NCBI GenBank assembly: GCA_004151065.3
Contig: NWUY0304078940.1
Coordinates: forward strand, 1-29,934
Reading direction: 5' to 3'
DNA from: Larix sibirica
Lineage: Eukaryota > Streptophyta > Pinopsida > Pinales > Pinaceae
Length of the DNA stretch: 29,934 nucleotides
The notes under the pieces: generated by a model
The model's database searches: none
The model's input: only the letters and a program-made list of their open reading frames with translations
What the model was told of the DNA's origin: nothing
Translations under genes and position numbers: made by a program
Shown here: positions 11,170-20,370 of the stretch, in pieces
Position numbering within the stretch: position 1 is the first letter of the stretch
Layout of the letters: the number at the start of each line of letters is the position of its first letter

Positions 11170-12056
11170 ATATGTGCAAACTAACCTGCTGAAAGGTAGC
11201 GGGGCAGGGTAGAGGAATGGCAGAGAGGTAAGTTGAAACGTTTTGCCGTATTTCAATAGCTGGTAAGTATTGTTGCAGGCATTGTACAAGGCACTGCGTT
11301 GCTGTTAATAGGGGATTTTCAGGAGTAAGTCAAAGCAGTCAAGGAGAGAGACGTCACAATCTACTGTGTCCCGGAAGGGTCCGATGGCGAAAGTGACTGT
11401 ACAGCTTTTGTTTATAAGAATACGAGGGTCGTCTTGTTGGACCCAGCCTAGCTGATAAGGTGAGGGGTGTGGGGTAGTAGGAAGTTGTAGGCGATTGACG
11501 AAGGTCTGAGAGATGAAGTTCTTTTGGCTTCCTTTGTCAAGGATCATAGTAGCTAATTGGTCCTTGATTTGGCAGTTTTGAGTTAAAAGGAGTGCTGCAA
11601 CTGAGATAAAATTGGCATTTGTAATAAACAGTAAAGAGGGGTCGGTGGTAGTAGGGTTGGGAAGAGATACTATTTAGCAGGAGGATAAGGTTCAGGAGAG
11701 GAAGGGGCTGTGACAAAGTAACTGGTTTGCTCATCAGAATATAAGGTGCTGGATGTGGCTTGCCGCTATAAGAATAAACATTCGGCAGCATCATTTTTTG
11801 GGGTCTTGTGATAGTGGCACCATCGTGGAGGACGACAAGAAGGAGGGTGAGGGCTGGGGCTAGGTGAATGACGTGCTGTAGGTGGACGAGGGTTTGGGGA
11901 AGTGAAGGTGTTAGGGCTGGAGCTAGTGTTAGGTTTAGGGTTATGAAAGGATGTAAATATAGGTCTCTTGTCAATTTGCATTCGACGGCTAAGGCACGGA
12001 GAAAGGCTTGGTCTAGAGTGGTGCTCTCAAACAGAGCTAACATGCGCTTTAAGTAA
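11170..12056 (-). pseudogene. Ty3/gypsy gag end plus aspartic protease (decayed)
   Basis: This fragment reads on the minus strand from 12,043 downward. The gag end begins FESTTLDQAFLRALAVECK and changes frame near 11,975. It continues through a Pro/Ser-rich linker to a zinc knuckle CHYHKTPKNDAAEC (about 11,780-11,830), which fits C-X2-H-X4-N-X4-C, so the usual third ligand His is Asn. The retropepsin domain follows: MILDKGSQKNFISQTFV, where the usual active-site Asp-Ser-Gly is D-K-G, then LPTTPHPSPYQLGWVQ and VTFAIGPFRDTVDCDV. The domain ends after an in-frame TAA near 11,305 with ALYNACNNTYQLLKYGKTF. Known for the family: this protease matures the Gag-Pol polyprotein. The frameshift, the stop and the altered DSG show it is dead. 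Reverse transcriptase and LTRs were not found downstream. Confidence 0.85.
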
Positions 12057-12535
12057 ATAATAATAATAAAGTAAAGGCATTAAATAAAGATGGAAATACA
12101 AGTAATAATCACACGATTTAGACATAGAAATGACCTCAAAGACTCCAAGATCTAGCAGCATAGAATAATCTATATAATTTGATTAGTCTAAAGTCCAATG
12201 GAAAGGCACAAAATATGTATTATCACCTTGATGAGAGTGAATGGCAGCAAGTGGGCTTCAAAACTCCCATTGGGATGGATCCTTTTCCTCCTTGAATGCT
12301 CTCACTAACTCTGATAGATGAAGAAACCTTGCCTCTTTGATGGAAGAGCACAAGCAAGCATGAGGGCAATGGATGGTGGAAATGAAAGAGAGAGAGGTAA
12401 TGCCCGGCGTGAAAATGCCATGTCAGGTCAGGTGCACCTATAGGAATCGGAACGGACCAATTACCAGATCCACCTCAACCCGCAGGTATCACCATAAAAG
12501 GGATCATTGGATCAGTTCTGATCTGAAGAGGTATT
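12057..12535 (-). other. Possible leader of the gypsy fragment
   Basis: These bases lie upstream of the gag remnant in its orientation, where a 5' LTR or leader would sit. They include a CTCTCTCTTTCATTTCC tract near 12,385-12,400 and an AT-rich part near 12,060-12,200. I could not identify LTR ends or a primer binding site, so the call rests on position only. Confidence 0.25.
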
Positions 12536-12540
12536 TGGCC

Positions 12541-12915
12541 TGGCGTTAGCATCGTTACCTATCTATATTTGTTCCAATAGATGTAACTAGAGTCTAATTC
12601 GCTAGTCAAATATACGAGTGAGCCGGACCCATTCACTATTACTAATTTCGAAGCCAGATGTGTAGGTATTACATAAGTACAATTTCCGCCTACTATTATG
12701 CTCTGTTTGAAGATTCTGCTGAAGACTGATAAGAATGGGAATCCTAGGAAAGCACAAATCCAATAGGATCCATCCCGGGCTTGCGGCTCGGCGGCTACGT
12801 AGCTGCTTTTCGCTATGCCAAGGTTCAAAATTGTAGCATCGTCCTATCTATCATCGCCTATTGTATTCGGTTTAGGAAGAGGTGGCATTAGCATCGTCAC
12901 CTATATATATTGTGC
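12541..12915 (+). repeat. Direct repeat pair TTAGCATCGTYACCTAT
   Basis: TGGCGTTAGCATCGTTACC at 12541-12575 and TGGCATTAGCATCGTCACC at 12883-12915 continue with CTAT and TATA-rich ends, about 342 bases apart. The 89-codon open frame between them (12559-12828, minus) starts at TTG and has no recognisable domain, so I treat it as non-coding. Confidence 0.5.
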
Positions 12916-13116
12916 TATTTATTGTAATATAGTCTGGGACAAAAGGATAATATGCCTCAGTTAGCGGGCACACATAACTACCTCGTCTCGCCCGCTAGGA
13001 TTTTTTTACAGTATATAGTACTAGCAAAAAGCTGCCCGATCTAACCAAAGTAAGCATCACGTATATATTTACGGAGCCCACTGACCCCAGTTTTGTACAT
13101 TTAGACATGTCCACGA

Positions 13117-13225
13117 ACTAACGGCACCTGGGATTTGAACCCAGGACTGATTTCTTCCCCTCAATCAGACGGGCACTAACGGGCACTAAGAGTAGTCTAT
13201 TATTTGATTGAGCTAGCCCGTAACT
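13117..13225 (-). tRNA. tRNA-like remnant or SINE head
   Basis: On the minus strand the 3' part has a good T-arm, CCTGGGTTCAAATCCCAGG, carrying the box B consensus GGTTCAAATCC and followed by TGCCGT. The 5' part has ACGGGCTAGCTCAATCA, a box A-like word. Outer bases ACGG and CCGT can pair, but the rest of the acceptor stem does not. Box A and box B start 74 bases apart, about 30 more than in an ordinary tRNA, and a 10-base duplication (ACGGGCACTA on the plus strand, 13,169-13,190) lies between them. It could be a decayed class II tRNA, a tRNA with an insertion, or the head of a tRNA-derived SINE. I cannot assign an anticodon. Confidence 0.35.
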
Positions 13226-13770
13226 ACCGGCTTCATACAAGCACGAAATGAACAGGCACAAGAAGACAGGCACCGAAGGCACTTGACCCAGCATTTGAAT
13301 CACCAGCAAGCGAGCCAGAACCATCTGAAGATAATATAAAAAGCATTCAATTTCTCTTTCTTTATATTGATTCTAATTGAGGGAAGAACCAAAATAAAGT
13401 AAGCAAAGTTAAGCAAGGCAGATAGCGTAGAGGGAGTGAGAAGCTTAGGTGGGTTAGGTATAAACCAATTAGAAGGCCATTTTCTACAGCTCTAGTAGTT
13501 AAGACCCCAAAGCTCAGGATAGATATTTAGGCAAGGGAGAGAGCTTCGAAGTCGGGCAAGGTAGGAGCAAAGCCTGTTTGGTTATGGGAAATCCATCCAG
13601 TATATACAGGCACTCCCGCTTAGGTGGAAATAAGTCAGTAGTTTCTCAAGGAGGTGGAAGTTTAGTTAGTAATCAGAATAAGAATCAGACTTAGCGGCAC
13701 AACCGAGACCTGGAGGATTTATCCTGGTTGGAGTTTATCCTAGTAATATGGCAGGAACACAGGGCGGATC
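13226..13770. other. Intergenic stretch, nothing recognised
   Basis: Purine-rich with AAGCAAAG and GGTGGAAGT words. The 3' part (from about 13,690) could be more of the gag fragment that follows, but I see no conserved motif in it. Confidence 0.3.
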
Positions 13771-13771
13771 C

Positions 13772-14262
13772 CCTGTCCGAGTTTCATATAAAATAGAAGA
13801 AGATGCAGAGCAGCACTAGTTTATCTGCAAAGCCATATGGAATGCTAAGGGCACTCTCCCGTCGGCTAAGATGGTGGAGTTTTAGATGACTCCACGGGGT
13901 AGGGATTTGCAGTGGTATATAAATTTTGTGCATAGCCCTCAGGGTGGAACGGTTCCGACCCTATATGAGATAAAATAGCAGTTTTTTTTCCGTAGCTCAA
14001 GTTGGAACAACAGAGTATTGCAGAGCAGAAGGATATAAGGCAGATAGTGAGAGACTACGTGGGAATATGCTTAGAGTTTTCAGGATCTGATGAGTAGGTT
14101 GACTTATTGGATCCATGAGACACAACACAAATAATGGTTCATTGGCGGATTGCTCCCTCTGACCAGGATTCCCTTAATGCAACAACAGAACGTAACTCCC
14201 AGGGAAGCGCTGGAGTAGGCATAATAGAATATAAAAAGATATAAGAATGGAAGCGTGGAAGC
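13772..14262 (+). pseudogene. Ty3/gypsy gag capsid fragment (decayed)
   Basis: The plus strand reads FICKAIWNAKGTLPSAKMVE, then LQWYINFVHSPQGGTVPTL and EIK. It shifts frame at a run of eight T near 13,982 into LEQQSIAEQKDIRQI, then returns to ETTWEYA, SFQDLMSRLTYWIHETQH, WFIGGLLPLTRIPLMQQQ and REALE. This order (W-Y near the start, a TLxEIK step, a DIRQ/WEYA helix, FxxLMSRL, then a WFIxGLLPxxRxPLMQQ block) is that of the Retrotrans_gag capsid domain in plant Ty3/gypsy elements. That protein packages the element's RNA in virus-like particles. At least five in-frame stops (TAG or TAA) and two frame changes show it is dead. It differs in sequence and strand from the gag end at 12.0 kb. Confidence 0.85.
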
Positions 14263-14915
14263 AGGGAGTGGTCTTCCTTGGGCCTACCTATAGATTGAGA
14301 TCTTTGAACAACCTAATGATCCGGAGGTAAGCACATAATAGGAAGGTAAGGAGCAAGCATGTGTTCACCAGTTATAACAAGGGATTAATCAGTCTTGTTA
14401 GAGCACCTGCTTGAGCGATTCAACATGATCTTTCCAGCCGGAACCTGGTTTATATCAGATGGAGTACTTGCTTACTATGTATCAAACCTATTATCCCTCC
14501 TCAGGAACTAACTAGTTCGAAGGTCATCCGCTTAGAAGGAGATCACTACACATTCATAACCTTGTCCGCGCAGGGGACTTCCCTACTGTCGATTATATCG
14601 GGATACTTAAGGCTCTCCTTTTATTCGGTCGAGCTACGCTCTCAATTATCTATTTTATAAGGGATATAGTCTACTACTACATAGGTAATATAAATCCCTC
14701 TCCCTCCCACCACCATTTACACGCTCAACTGGATAGGGAGCTACGCAATCCGATGGGAGGAAGTATTGAAACCTGCCAGGGTGCTTGACGAACAAATAGA
14801 ATCGAATTCAACGTTCACGCCTTGATTCAGTCTAAACTTGAAAGGTAAAAAGGTGCTTTGCCCGCATCCCCATTACCGCATTTACCCCATTACCCCATTC
14901 AGTCAGCCCGCAGCT
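14263..14915. other. Intergenic stretch, nothing recognised
   Basis: This follows the gag fragment and could include its next part, but I find no zinc knuckle or protease motif. CCATTACCCCATT-type words recur near 14,870-14,905. Confidence 0.3.
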
Positions 14916-14919
14916 GTAG

Positions 14920-15480
14920 AGCTTGGTTTACACAATGGAGGTTTCACGATTCATGATGTTACACGATGATGACACGATACATTATAAGGTTCCACGATTA
15001 GGGTTACACAATTTCGGTTCCACAATTAGGTGAGTGAGATGAGGGTTCCGCAATATGAGGGTTACACAATGATGCAGGTTCGATTAGCTTACACGTAGAG
15101 ATACACGATCGATGAAGTTCGATGAGGTTATACAATATGATGAGGACAAAATGAGGTTACACAATCCATGGCGAGTTCGATGGTGATGTTGATTGGCGTT
15201 GGCAAGGGCGTTGGCAAGGGCAGAGGCACGATCCCACCTACCCGATTGAAAGCTTAACGATACGGAACAGGGTTCCTACACTCACCTAATCCCCTTTCAA
15301 TTACCCTGACGGAACACAGTTCCTACAGATACTCACTGCGCCTACGGGGATACACGTTGAGCTACATGATGAAGGCCTGGTTACAACACGTTGCAGGTTA
15401 CACGATGCATGCTTGATGTTACACGATGAGCTTAGTGAGATGGAGGGTTACACAATGCAGGTTACACAATCAGCCATATA
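14920..15480 (+). repeat. Array of short TTACACRAT repeats
   Basis: About twenty copies of a word near GGTTACACAATGATGA occur at irregular 15-40 base spacing, with variants TTACACGAT, TTCCACGATT, TTCGATGAGG and ATACACGAT. The array is split by a different 170-base stretch (15,181-15,350). Copies are degenerate and spacers are not unique, so this is a short-unit satellite and not CRISPR. No coding signal. Confidence 0.65.
15262..15336 (+). repeat. Duplicated GGAAC palindrome inside the array
   Basis: Two copies about 47 bases apart: ACGGAACAGGGTTCCTACAC and ACGGAACACAGTTCCTACAG, each followed by an ACTCAC word. In both, GGAAC pairs with GTTCC across a three-base loop that differs between copies (AGG and ACA), so the stem is kept and the loop is not. 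Confidence 0.45.
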
Positions 15481-15599
15481 CGCCATACACACACTGCAGA
15501 AATATATGCTTATCGTTTTATCCCGTTATGTTCAAGTTTCAAATTTTCCCATAGTATTTGAAGCATTTTTTAGTTTGCATTTCTGAGTAGGCAACTCTC

Positions 15600-16040
15600 C
15601 AATACTTGTACTTTGGAGCATCCTTGCAGATAATTGTTGATGTTAGGCCGTGGGTAGCAATGAAGAGTATCGAAAGGAATCCTTTTGGTTTATACATTCT
15701 AATTTATTATATGATATTAAACAAGGGGAAGCCACTTAAGCCATTTATATTGCTTATCAGAGACATAGCATCGAATGTAGCCTTTGAAACACTTGTTTAC
15801 CACCTCTATTTGATCATCGGTTTGCAATTGATAGACTAAGATAATTGTAAAAGATAATTGTAAAAGTGGAAACTTACAACCTGTAAAAACTCTTTCCAAA
15901 CGGTACTAGTAAACTTGGGATCTCCATCACTCACAATCACTTTCAAAAGCCCGTGGAGTTTGTGGATAGACAAAGTGGTTCTCACCGGATCCAAGGTCGA
16001 CTTGATAGGTTTTATTCCAGCTCTCATGCGACCACGTTCT
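15600..16040 (-). pseudogene. Ty3/gypsy integrase core fragment (decayed)
   Basis: On the minus strand, from about 16,000 downward, the translation reads KLHGLLKVIVSDGDPKFTST and VWKEFLQVV. After a frame change around a small duplicated GATAATTGTAAAA (15,839-15,866) it continues with QTDDQIEVVNKCFKGYIRC and KQYKWLKWLPL. These are the catalytic-core motifs of gypsy-type rve integrase: the second Asp of the D,D-35-E triad lies in IVSDGDPKF, and the Glu is kept in QTDDQIEVVN where the family has QTDGQTEVVN. Below 15,700 faint similarity continues (YPRPNINNYLQG). The intact enzyme inserts the element's DNA copy into the host genome. The frame change and stops make this copy dead. It lies upstream of the 11.2-12.06 kb protease on the same strand, the wrong order for one element, so it is probably a separate insertion. 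Confidence 0.85.
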
Positions 16041-16480
16041 CATCTATGAGGGAGTGCTCAATTCATGTGGATTTGTCCATTATTAGTTCTAAACATTTCC
16101 CTATATGCACATGTATGCTCTTTGGTGTTGATAGCAAATACGTGGCCCATTCTTATTTCAAGTTGAATACCTTACTTGTTGAGTATGCGGATTGTAAAAG
16201 TGTTGTTGCAAAGTATTGTCCCCGATAACTTTAATGATTGATCGAGTTGATGAGCCAGCATCCCTTCCATCAAAGCTTTAGTATTGACTGAATATACAAA
16301 TATAAACTTTAACCTTATGGCCATTTTGAGATCCATTATATAGAGAGCTTAGTGATCCAGACCTTCGTGATTGATACCCAGTCCTGTCTATAGATACAGT
16401 AGCTTACCCATTACCATTTTTATAAATACCTAAGCCACCTAAGCCAGCTCCTCCCCCCTAAACTACAGCCTGTGGCCCCT
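16041..16480. other. Intergenic stretch next to the integrase remnant
   Basis: By element order these bases could hold upstream integrase or RNase H sequence. I looked for the H-H-C-C zinc-binding motif and RNase H motifs on the minus strand and did not find them. The plus-strand open frame at 15953-16228 is mainly a shadow of the integrase. Confidence 0.3.
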
Positions 16481-16484
16481 AACT

Positions 16485-16569
16485 ACGGCACCTTTTTAGG
16501 GGAAGTCCGGCACCCTTTGATACGGCACGCTTTTAGGGGAAGTCCGGCACCTTTTTAGGGGAAGTCGGG
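16485..16569 (+). repeat. Three copies of a TTTTTAGGGGAAGTCCGGCAC repeat
   Basis: ACGGCACS, then CTTTTAGGGGAAGTCCGGCA, occurs in full at 16485-16514 and 16521-16551, with a third overlapping copy at 16544-16569 that ends GTCGGG. A related phrase, CTTTTTAGGGAAGGTCAGGC, is found again at about 26,025-26,045, followed by ACC. The unit looks like a short dispersed repeat that is also locally amplified. Confidence 0.6.
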
Positions 16570-17035
16570 TTAATTCGCCTAGGGAAAGATTCGTCAAATG
16601 GAGAAAGGTGATCAATTCTTGAGAAGAGTATTAATTGGTCCGACCTACTTACTCTTACGCGGTGATAAAGCTACCAACCTCTATTAGGCCAGGTTCATTT
16701 ATAGCTAGGTTCATTTATATTGGATTATTTTTATCGGCCCTTCATGTTTCATGGAAAGATGATTTACATAGCTCCTTTCTCTTTACTTAAAATAAGAGCC
16801 TATCGGCCGAGGACCATATTTATGGTTTATGGACGGAGGAACACTCGAAAGGTCGATGAGATTGGCATCGCTTACTAGAGCGGGATTGAAGCACGCTAAA
16901 AGGCCATTGAATTTGTTTGAAAAATATGTAATGAACTGCTCCTTCTTCGTTAAATAATATTTTTTATTCTTTCTTATCTTAATGAATGGCTCTGAGCGCT
17001 TAAGCAAAGGTCATCACGTAGTGCTAAAAAGGCGG
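16570..17035 (-). other. Intergenic with one unassigned 74-codon open frame
   Basis: The minus-strand frame at 16783-17007 opens with TTG and reads as a Lys/Tyr/Phe-rich start, then a more mixed end (NHKYGPRPIGSYF). I recognise no family. GGTTCATTTATA is duplicated at about 16,690-16,720, and AGGCCAGGTTCAT reappears near 26,481. I do not consider the frame a supported gene. Confidence 0.25.
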
Positions 17036-17040
17036 GTATA

Positions 17041-18600
17041 CCTCTCTGGGAGCCGGGCATACAGATGTGTTCCTTCAAGTGAGCAGCTTCTATCCTTTCA
17101 CTTCTATCCTTTCATATCCTTTCATTTCTATCCTTTCAAGTGAGTATCTTTTTTTATAGTTTAGCATACCCTAAGCTTACTTTCTATTGCTTCGCAAGAA
17201 GCTGGGCTATAAGGGGACCAGAGTGACATATACATATTTGCTTATCGGGCAAAGAGCCTTCCATTCAGGGTAGGAGCTATTAGGGTAAGATCAAACTATT
17301 CGGGTAAGAGCCTGGGTAGGGGGGCCGGTAAGTAAGGAAGGGTCTGGTTTTAAGATCTTGCCTTATTCATGAGATTCACAGGTTACAAAGAGCCATGCCT
17401 TCTTCCCTCAGGAGAGCTCATTCACTTAGTTCTTTTGTGTAAGTTGTCTCCTTTGAATAAGATTTACTTTCATTCAAGCGATGGAGCATACGAAATCCTC
17501 CTTCAAGTGAGTAAGTACCTTCTATTTCTTAAAATGAAAGTGTCCCTTATTTTCAGTTGCTTGGTGGTTATAAGGTTCAGGTTTATAAGGTTCAGGTGGG
17601 GACCAAAGCAGCATACACATTTTATTGCTGGCCTAACATACTTGTAGGAACTTACTTGGGTAAGACGGGGAAGTCCGGTAAGTAAGGAAGGGTCCTGTTT
17701 TATGATCTTGCCTTCTTCTTTAAAGTAACAAGTTTTTTTTAAGGGCCATTCTTACCTAGAGCCATTCTTCCCTCATTAACTTAGATTGTTCTTCTATGTA
17801 AGTAAGCCCCCTCTTTGAAGAAGAGAAGATTGGTTTTCATTTTAATAATTCCTTCGCGTTCAAAGCTGTAACGTTAAGTCCTGAAGACACGTATTAATAT
17901 TTACTCTTTACGTAAGTGCGTACTCTTTATCCTTTGAAGGGAGTCTCTTTCTTATAGCGCCCCTAAGATCGCCTCGCCGTAAAAAGCTGGGCTATAAGGT
18001 GGGGACCAGGGTGACATCAATCTCTTTTTCTTGGTAGTTGTTCGTGATAATATGGCAGGTCATATGGCATAGCAGGTAGGCGTGATCATACGGCAGGTAG
18101 GTTGGTTCATTATAAGGGTTTTTTCCTTCAGGGACTGACCTTGAATCAATACGTCTTTCACCCTAATTCTGCTATCACCCGAGTTTTATAAGCACTTGAC
18201 TAATTGTATGTTTGATTCGCTTGCTTTAAAGTAAAAGATTCGATAGAGCTACTCCTCTCGTCACAGGTTATTCTAAAGAGTTACTCTTACCTTAGAGAGC
18301 TCATTTACTTAGTTATGTTCGTGAAAGTATCCTTTAATTGAGATTGATTTATTTTCAATTCTTTGGCAAAGCTAGAAGAACGTAAAGTTTTGAAGATAAT
18401 CATAACCCTTTACGTAAGCGCATATCCTCTATTCTTTTAAGCACGTAAACATCCTCTTTCAAGTGAGCATTCTCTGAGTATCTTTCAGAAATAGATTGTC
18501 CCCTCCCTTATTTTATATATTGCTTCGTCTTTTCTATTGTCTTGGAAAAGCTGGGTCCTCAGTCAGTCAGGTTCTATTTACTAGGACTTATTGGCTGGCC
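17041..18600 (+). repeat. Diverged tandem repeats of several hundred bases
   Basis: Several landmarks recur in the same order. CCGGTAAGTAAGGAAGGGTC is at 17325 and 17675. GCTGGGCTATAAGG is at 17201 and 17986, with a weaker AAGCTGGGTCC near 18549. ACTTAGTT followed by a GTAAGT or GAAAGT word is near 17,425, 17,780 and 18,305. CTTTACGTAAGYGC is near 17,906 and 18,409. TTCAAGTGAG is near 17,075, 17,137, 17,503 and 18,459. A local CTATCCTTTCA tandem is at 17,090-17,137. The spacing suggests three to four old copies of a unit of about 350-550 bases. The open frame at 17369-17647 spans them without a recognisable domain. Confidence 0.6.
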
Positions 18601-18900
18601 AAGGATGGAATAGCACTCGCAGGGCTGCGGTAGGTAGTGATAAACGCCTGTTAAAATGGTAATGAAAATGGTTTTCAATATCGGTTACGTTCTTCCTTCA
18701 ACCCAACCTGTATTACTTGATGGATGAAAGCAGGGCTGGTATCATTCCCCCTAGGAGGTAAAGTCGGGGTAGGTAATTTGATCATAGCACCATACATAGC
18801 ACCATATATAAGAAGGTGAGCCTCTGAAAGCACTTGACCTCCTCTCTCTAACTTTCTCTTTAACTTGGCCTTGAATCTATCTACTTCCATCTATCTATAG
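18601..18900 (-). other. Stretch with an unassigned 71-codon open frame
   Basis: The minus-strand frame 18675-18890 begins at an ATG and reads MEVDRFKAKLKRKLERGGQV, a basic amphipathic-looking start, with no family that I recognise. ATAGCACCATACATAGCACC is a small tandem inside it, repeated as a direct word, which argues against selection for protein. Confidence 0.2.
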
Positions 18901-19560
18901 GGATAGTAAATTCCTCTTCATTTTTTGTGAATCAAGGTCAAACTTTTGTGTGGAATAGATATATAATGGTTCTAAGTGCAACCATAATATCTACCTCATA
19001 AATAGGATCATTAGTAATTTGGTCTACTGCATTTAGAGAATTAACTCTAATTGAATACACTTATGATACTTCTAAGTAAATAATAAGACTAAAATTTTTT
19101 TAGATTCTTTATTTGAATCAACTACTTCTACATCTAAAACTAGATATATTAGTGATAGCTTTCAACTTCTAAGTTTATGCTCTTGGTTGGATGTTACTAA
19201 AACTCTTAGTGGTGGAACTACTACTATTAGTTATTTAATCCATTCATTAATTGTTGAGTCAATATAAACTTTATCATTTGCATCATAAACCCGATATAAA
19301 TCAACTAAATATATAACTTATTATATAACTAAGTAAATGTTGTAAATGGGTGCTATTGAAATAGGTGCTATTAGTAATGCTTTCAGCCATAAATTGGAAT
19401 TGGATGATCTCCATCTCATGCTAGTGCCTTTACCTTATAACACTTTGGCTTTGCTCGTTATGGTTTTATTTCTAAATAAATAAGGTCTACTAGGTTGAAA
19501 CCAGGATCCTAAATAAATGCATATAAAAAAGAAATTGTAGAAAGCATGCTGCGAATTGGT
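18901..19560. other. AT-rich island
   Basis: Markedly richer in A and T than its flanks. From about 19,080 to 19,265 the plus strand has an open frame of about 60 codons without an early ATG that is rich in Ser and Thr (ESTTSTSKTRYISDSF, then TKTLSGGTTTISYL). Codons mostly end in A or T. No domain recognised. It may be a piece with a different origin from its surroundings. Confidence 0.35.
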
Positions 19561-19739
19561 TCTAAATTTATTTATTTAAGCCTGGAATAATCAAAAGAAT
19601 CCCTCAGGACTCAGGCGGAGCGATCACAGGCGGAACAGCAACAATGGAGAAAGCAGGCAGAATAATTCACCGCTGCACTGATGCACGAAATCTACCAGGA
19701 TACCTTAAAATTTTACACTTTATTCCGGTTTTTCAGGGA

Positions 19740-20110
19740 AAATAAAGACTTGTTTGAGACTACTCCATGCTTTCCGGATTGAAACACTACATAACCCGAA
19801 ACCTTAACAGGCATTTGACCGGGTTTCCTAGATTGTCCAAGGCATGGTGCCAAATTTGAATGGCAAAGGTACATTCAAGGAGCATATGATTGGCCGTTTC
19901 TTCCGCATAGAGTCAGAGTTGACAGCGAGAAGGACCCTAGACACCTCTTTTGTGGAGATTATCTTAAGTTAGAATCTTATTTTGCACCATGAGCCATCAG
20001 AATAACTGGATTTTTGGGAGACAGTTCCCCTTCCAGAATCTCTTTCAAAATTTCCCGCCTAGCAGATCCGAATACACTTTTCTGTTAATATTAGATATAG
20101 TACACCACTA
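19740..20110 (-). pseudogene. LINE fragment with RT-associated zinc-binding domain (zf-RVT)
   Basis: Read on the minus strand from about 20,060 downward: KRFWKGNCLPKIQLF, WLMVQNKIL, DNLHKRGV, GPSRCQL, then AEETANHMLLECTFAIQIW and HHALDNLG. This is the zf-RVT domain found after the reverse transcriptase in plant L1-type LINE elements. The expected order is present: W-K at the start, P-K-[IV]-x-x-F, W-L, a [DN]-L-x-x-R-G step, a Cys pair (here C then a stop where the second Cys belongs), and E-[ET]-x-x-H-x-L-L-x-C. Five stops interrupt it, so it is non-functional. The upstream reverse transcriptase and the 3' poly-A tail were not found; only the C-terminal part is left. Such elements are nuclear in origin, so in a mitochondrial setting this is transferred DNA. 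Confidence 0.85.
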
Positions 20111-20370
20111 TTGACCTGCCACCTGCAAACATTTACTTCAAACTTCTTTATAAGACCTGGATTATAAATGAAATAACATAAGAAATAATTTAGACGATAA
20201 GAGAATAGAATATATAAGGAATTAAATAAAGCCATGCTCAAATTATGCCCTCGGGGAAGGTACTATCTAAAGAGATTTACACGTACAACAAACAGAAATG
20301 GCCTTTCCAACCTTTTATAAAAATATCCATACACTTTGAAATAAAAAGCGAGTGCCCTAACCCTTCTGAA
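20111..20370. other. Intergenic stretch upstream of the LINE fragment
   Basis: Nothing recognised. The minus-strand open frame at 20059-20241 overlaps the LINE fragment in another phase and is a shadow. Confidence 0.3.

Noticed and set aside
12559-12828. 89-codon minus-strand frame as a gene
   Set aside because: It starts at TTG, lies between two copies of a direct repeat and shows no recognisable domain.
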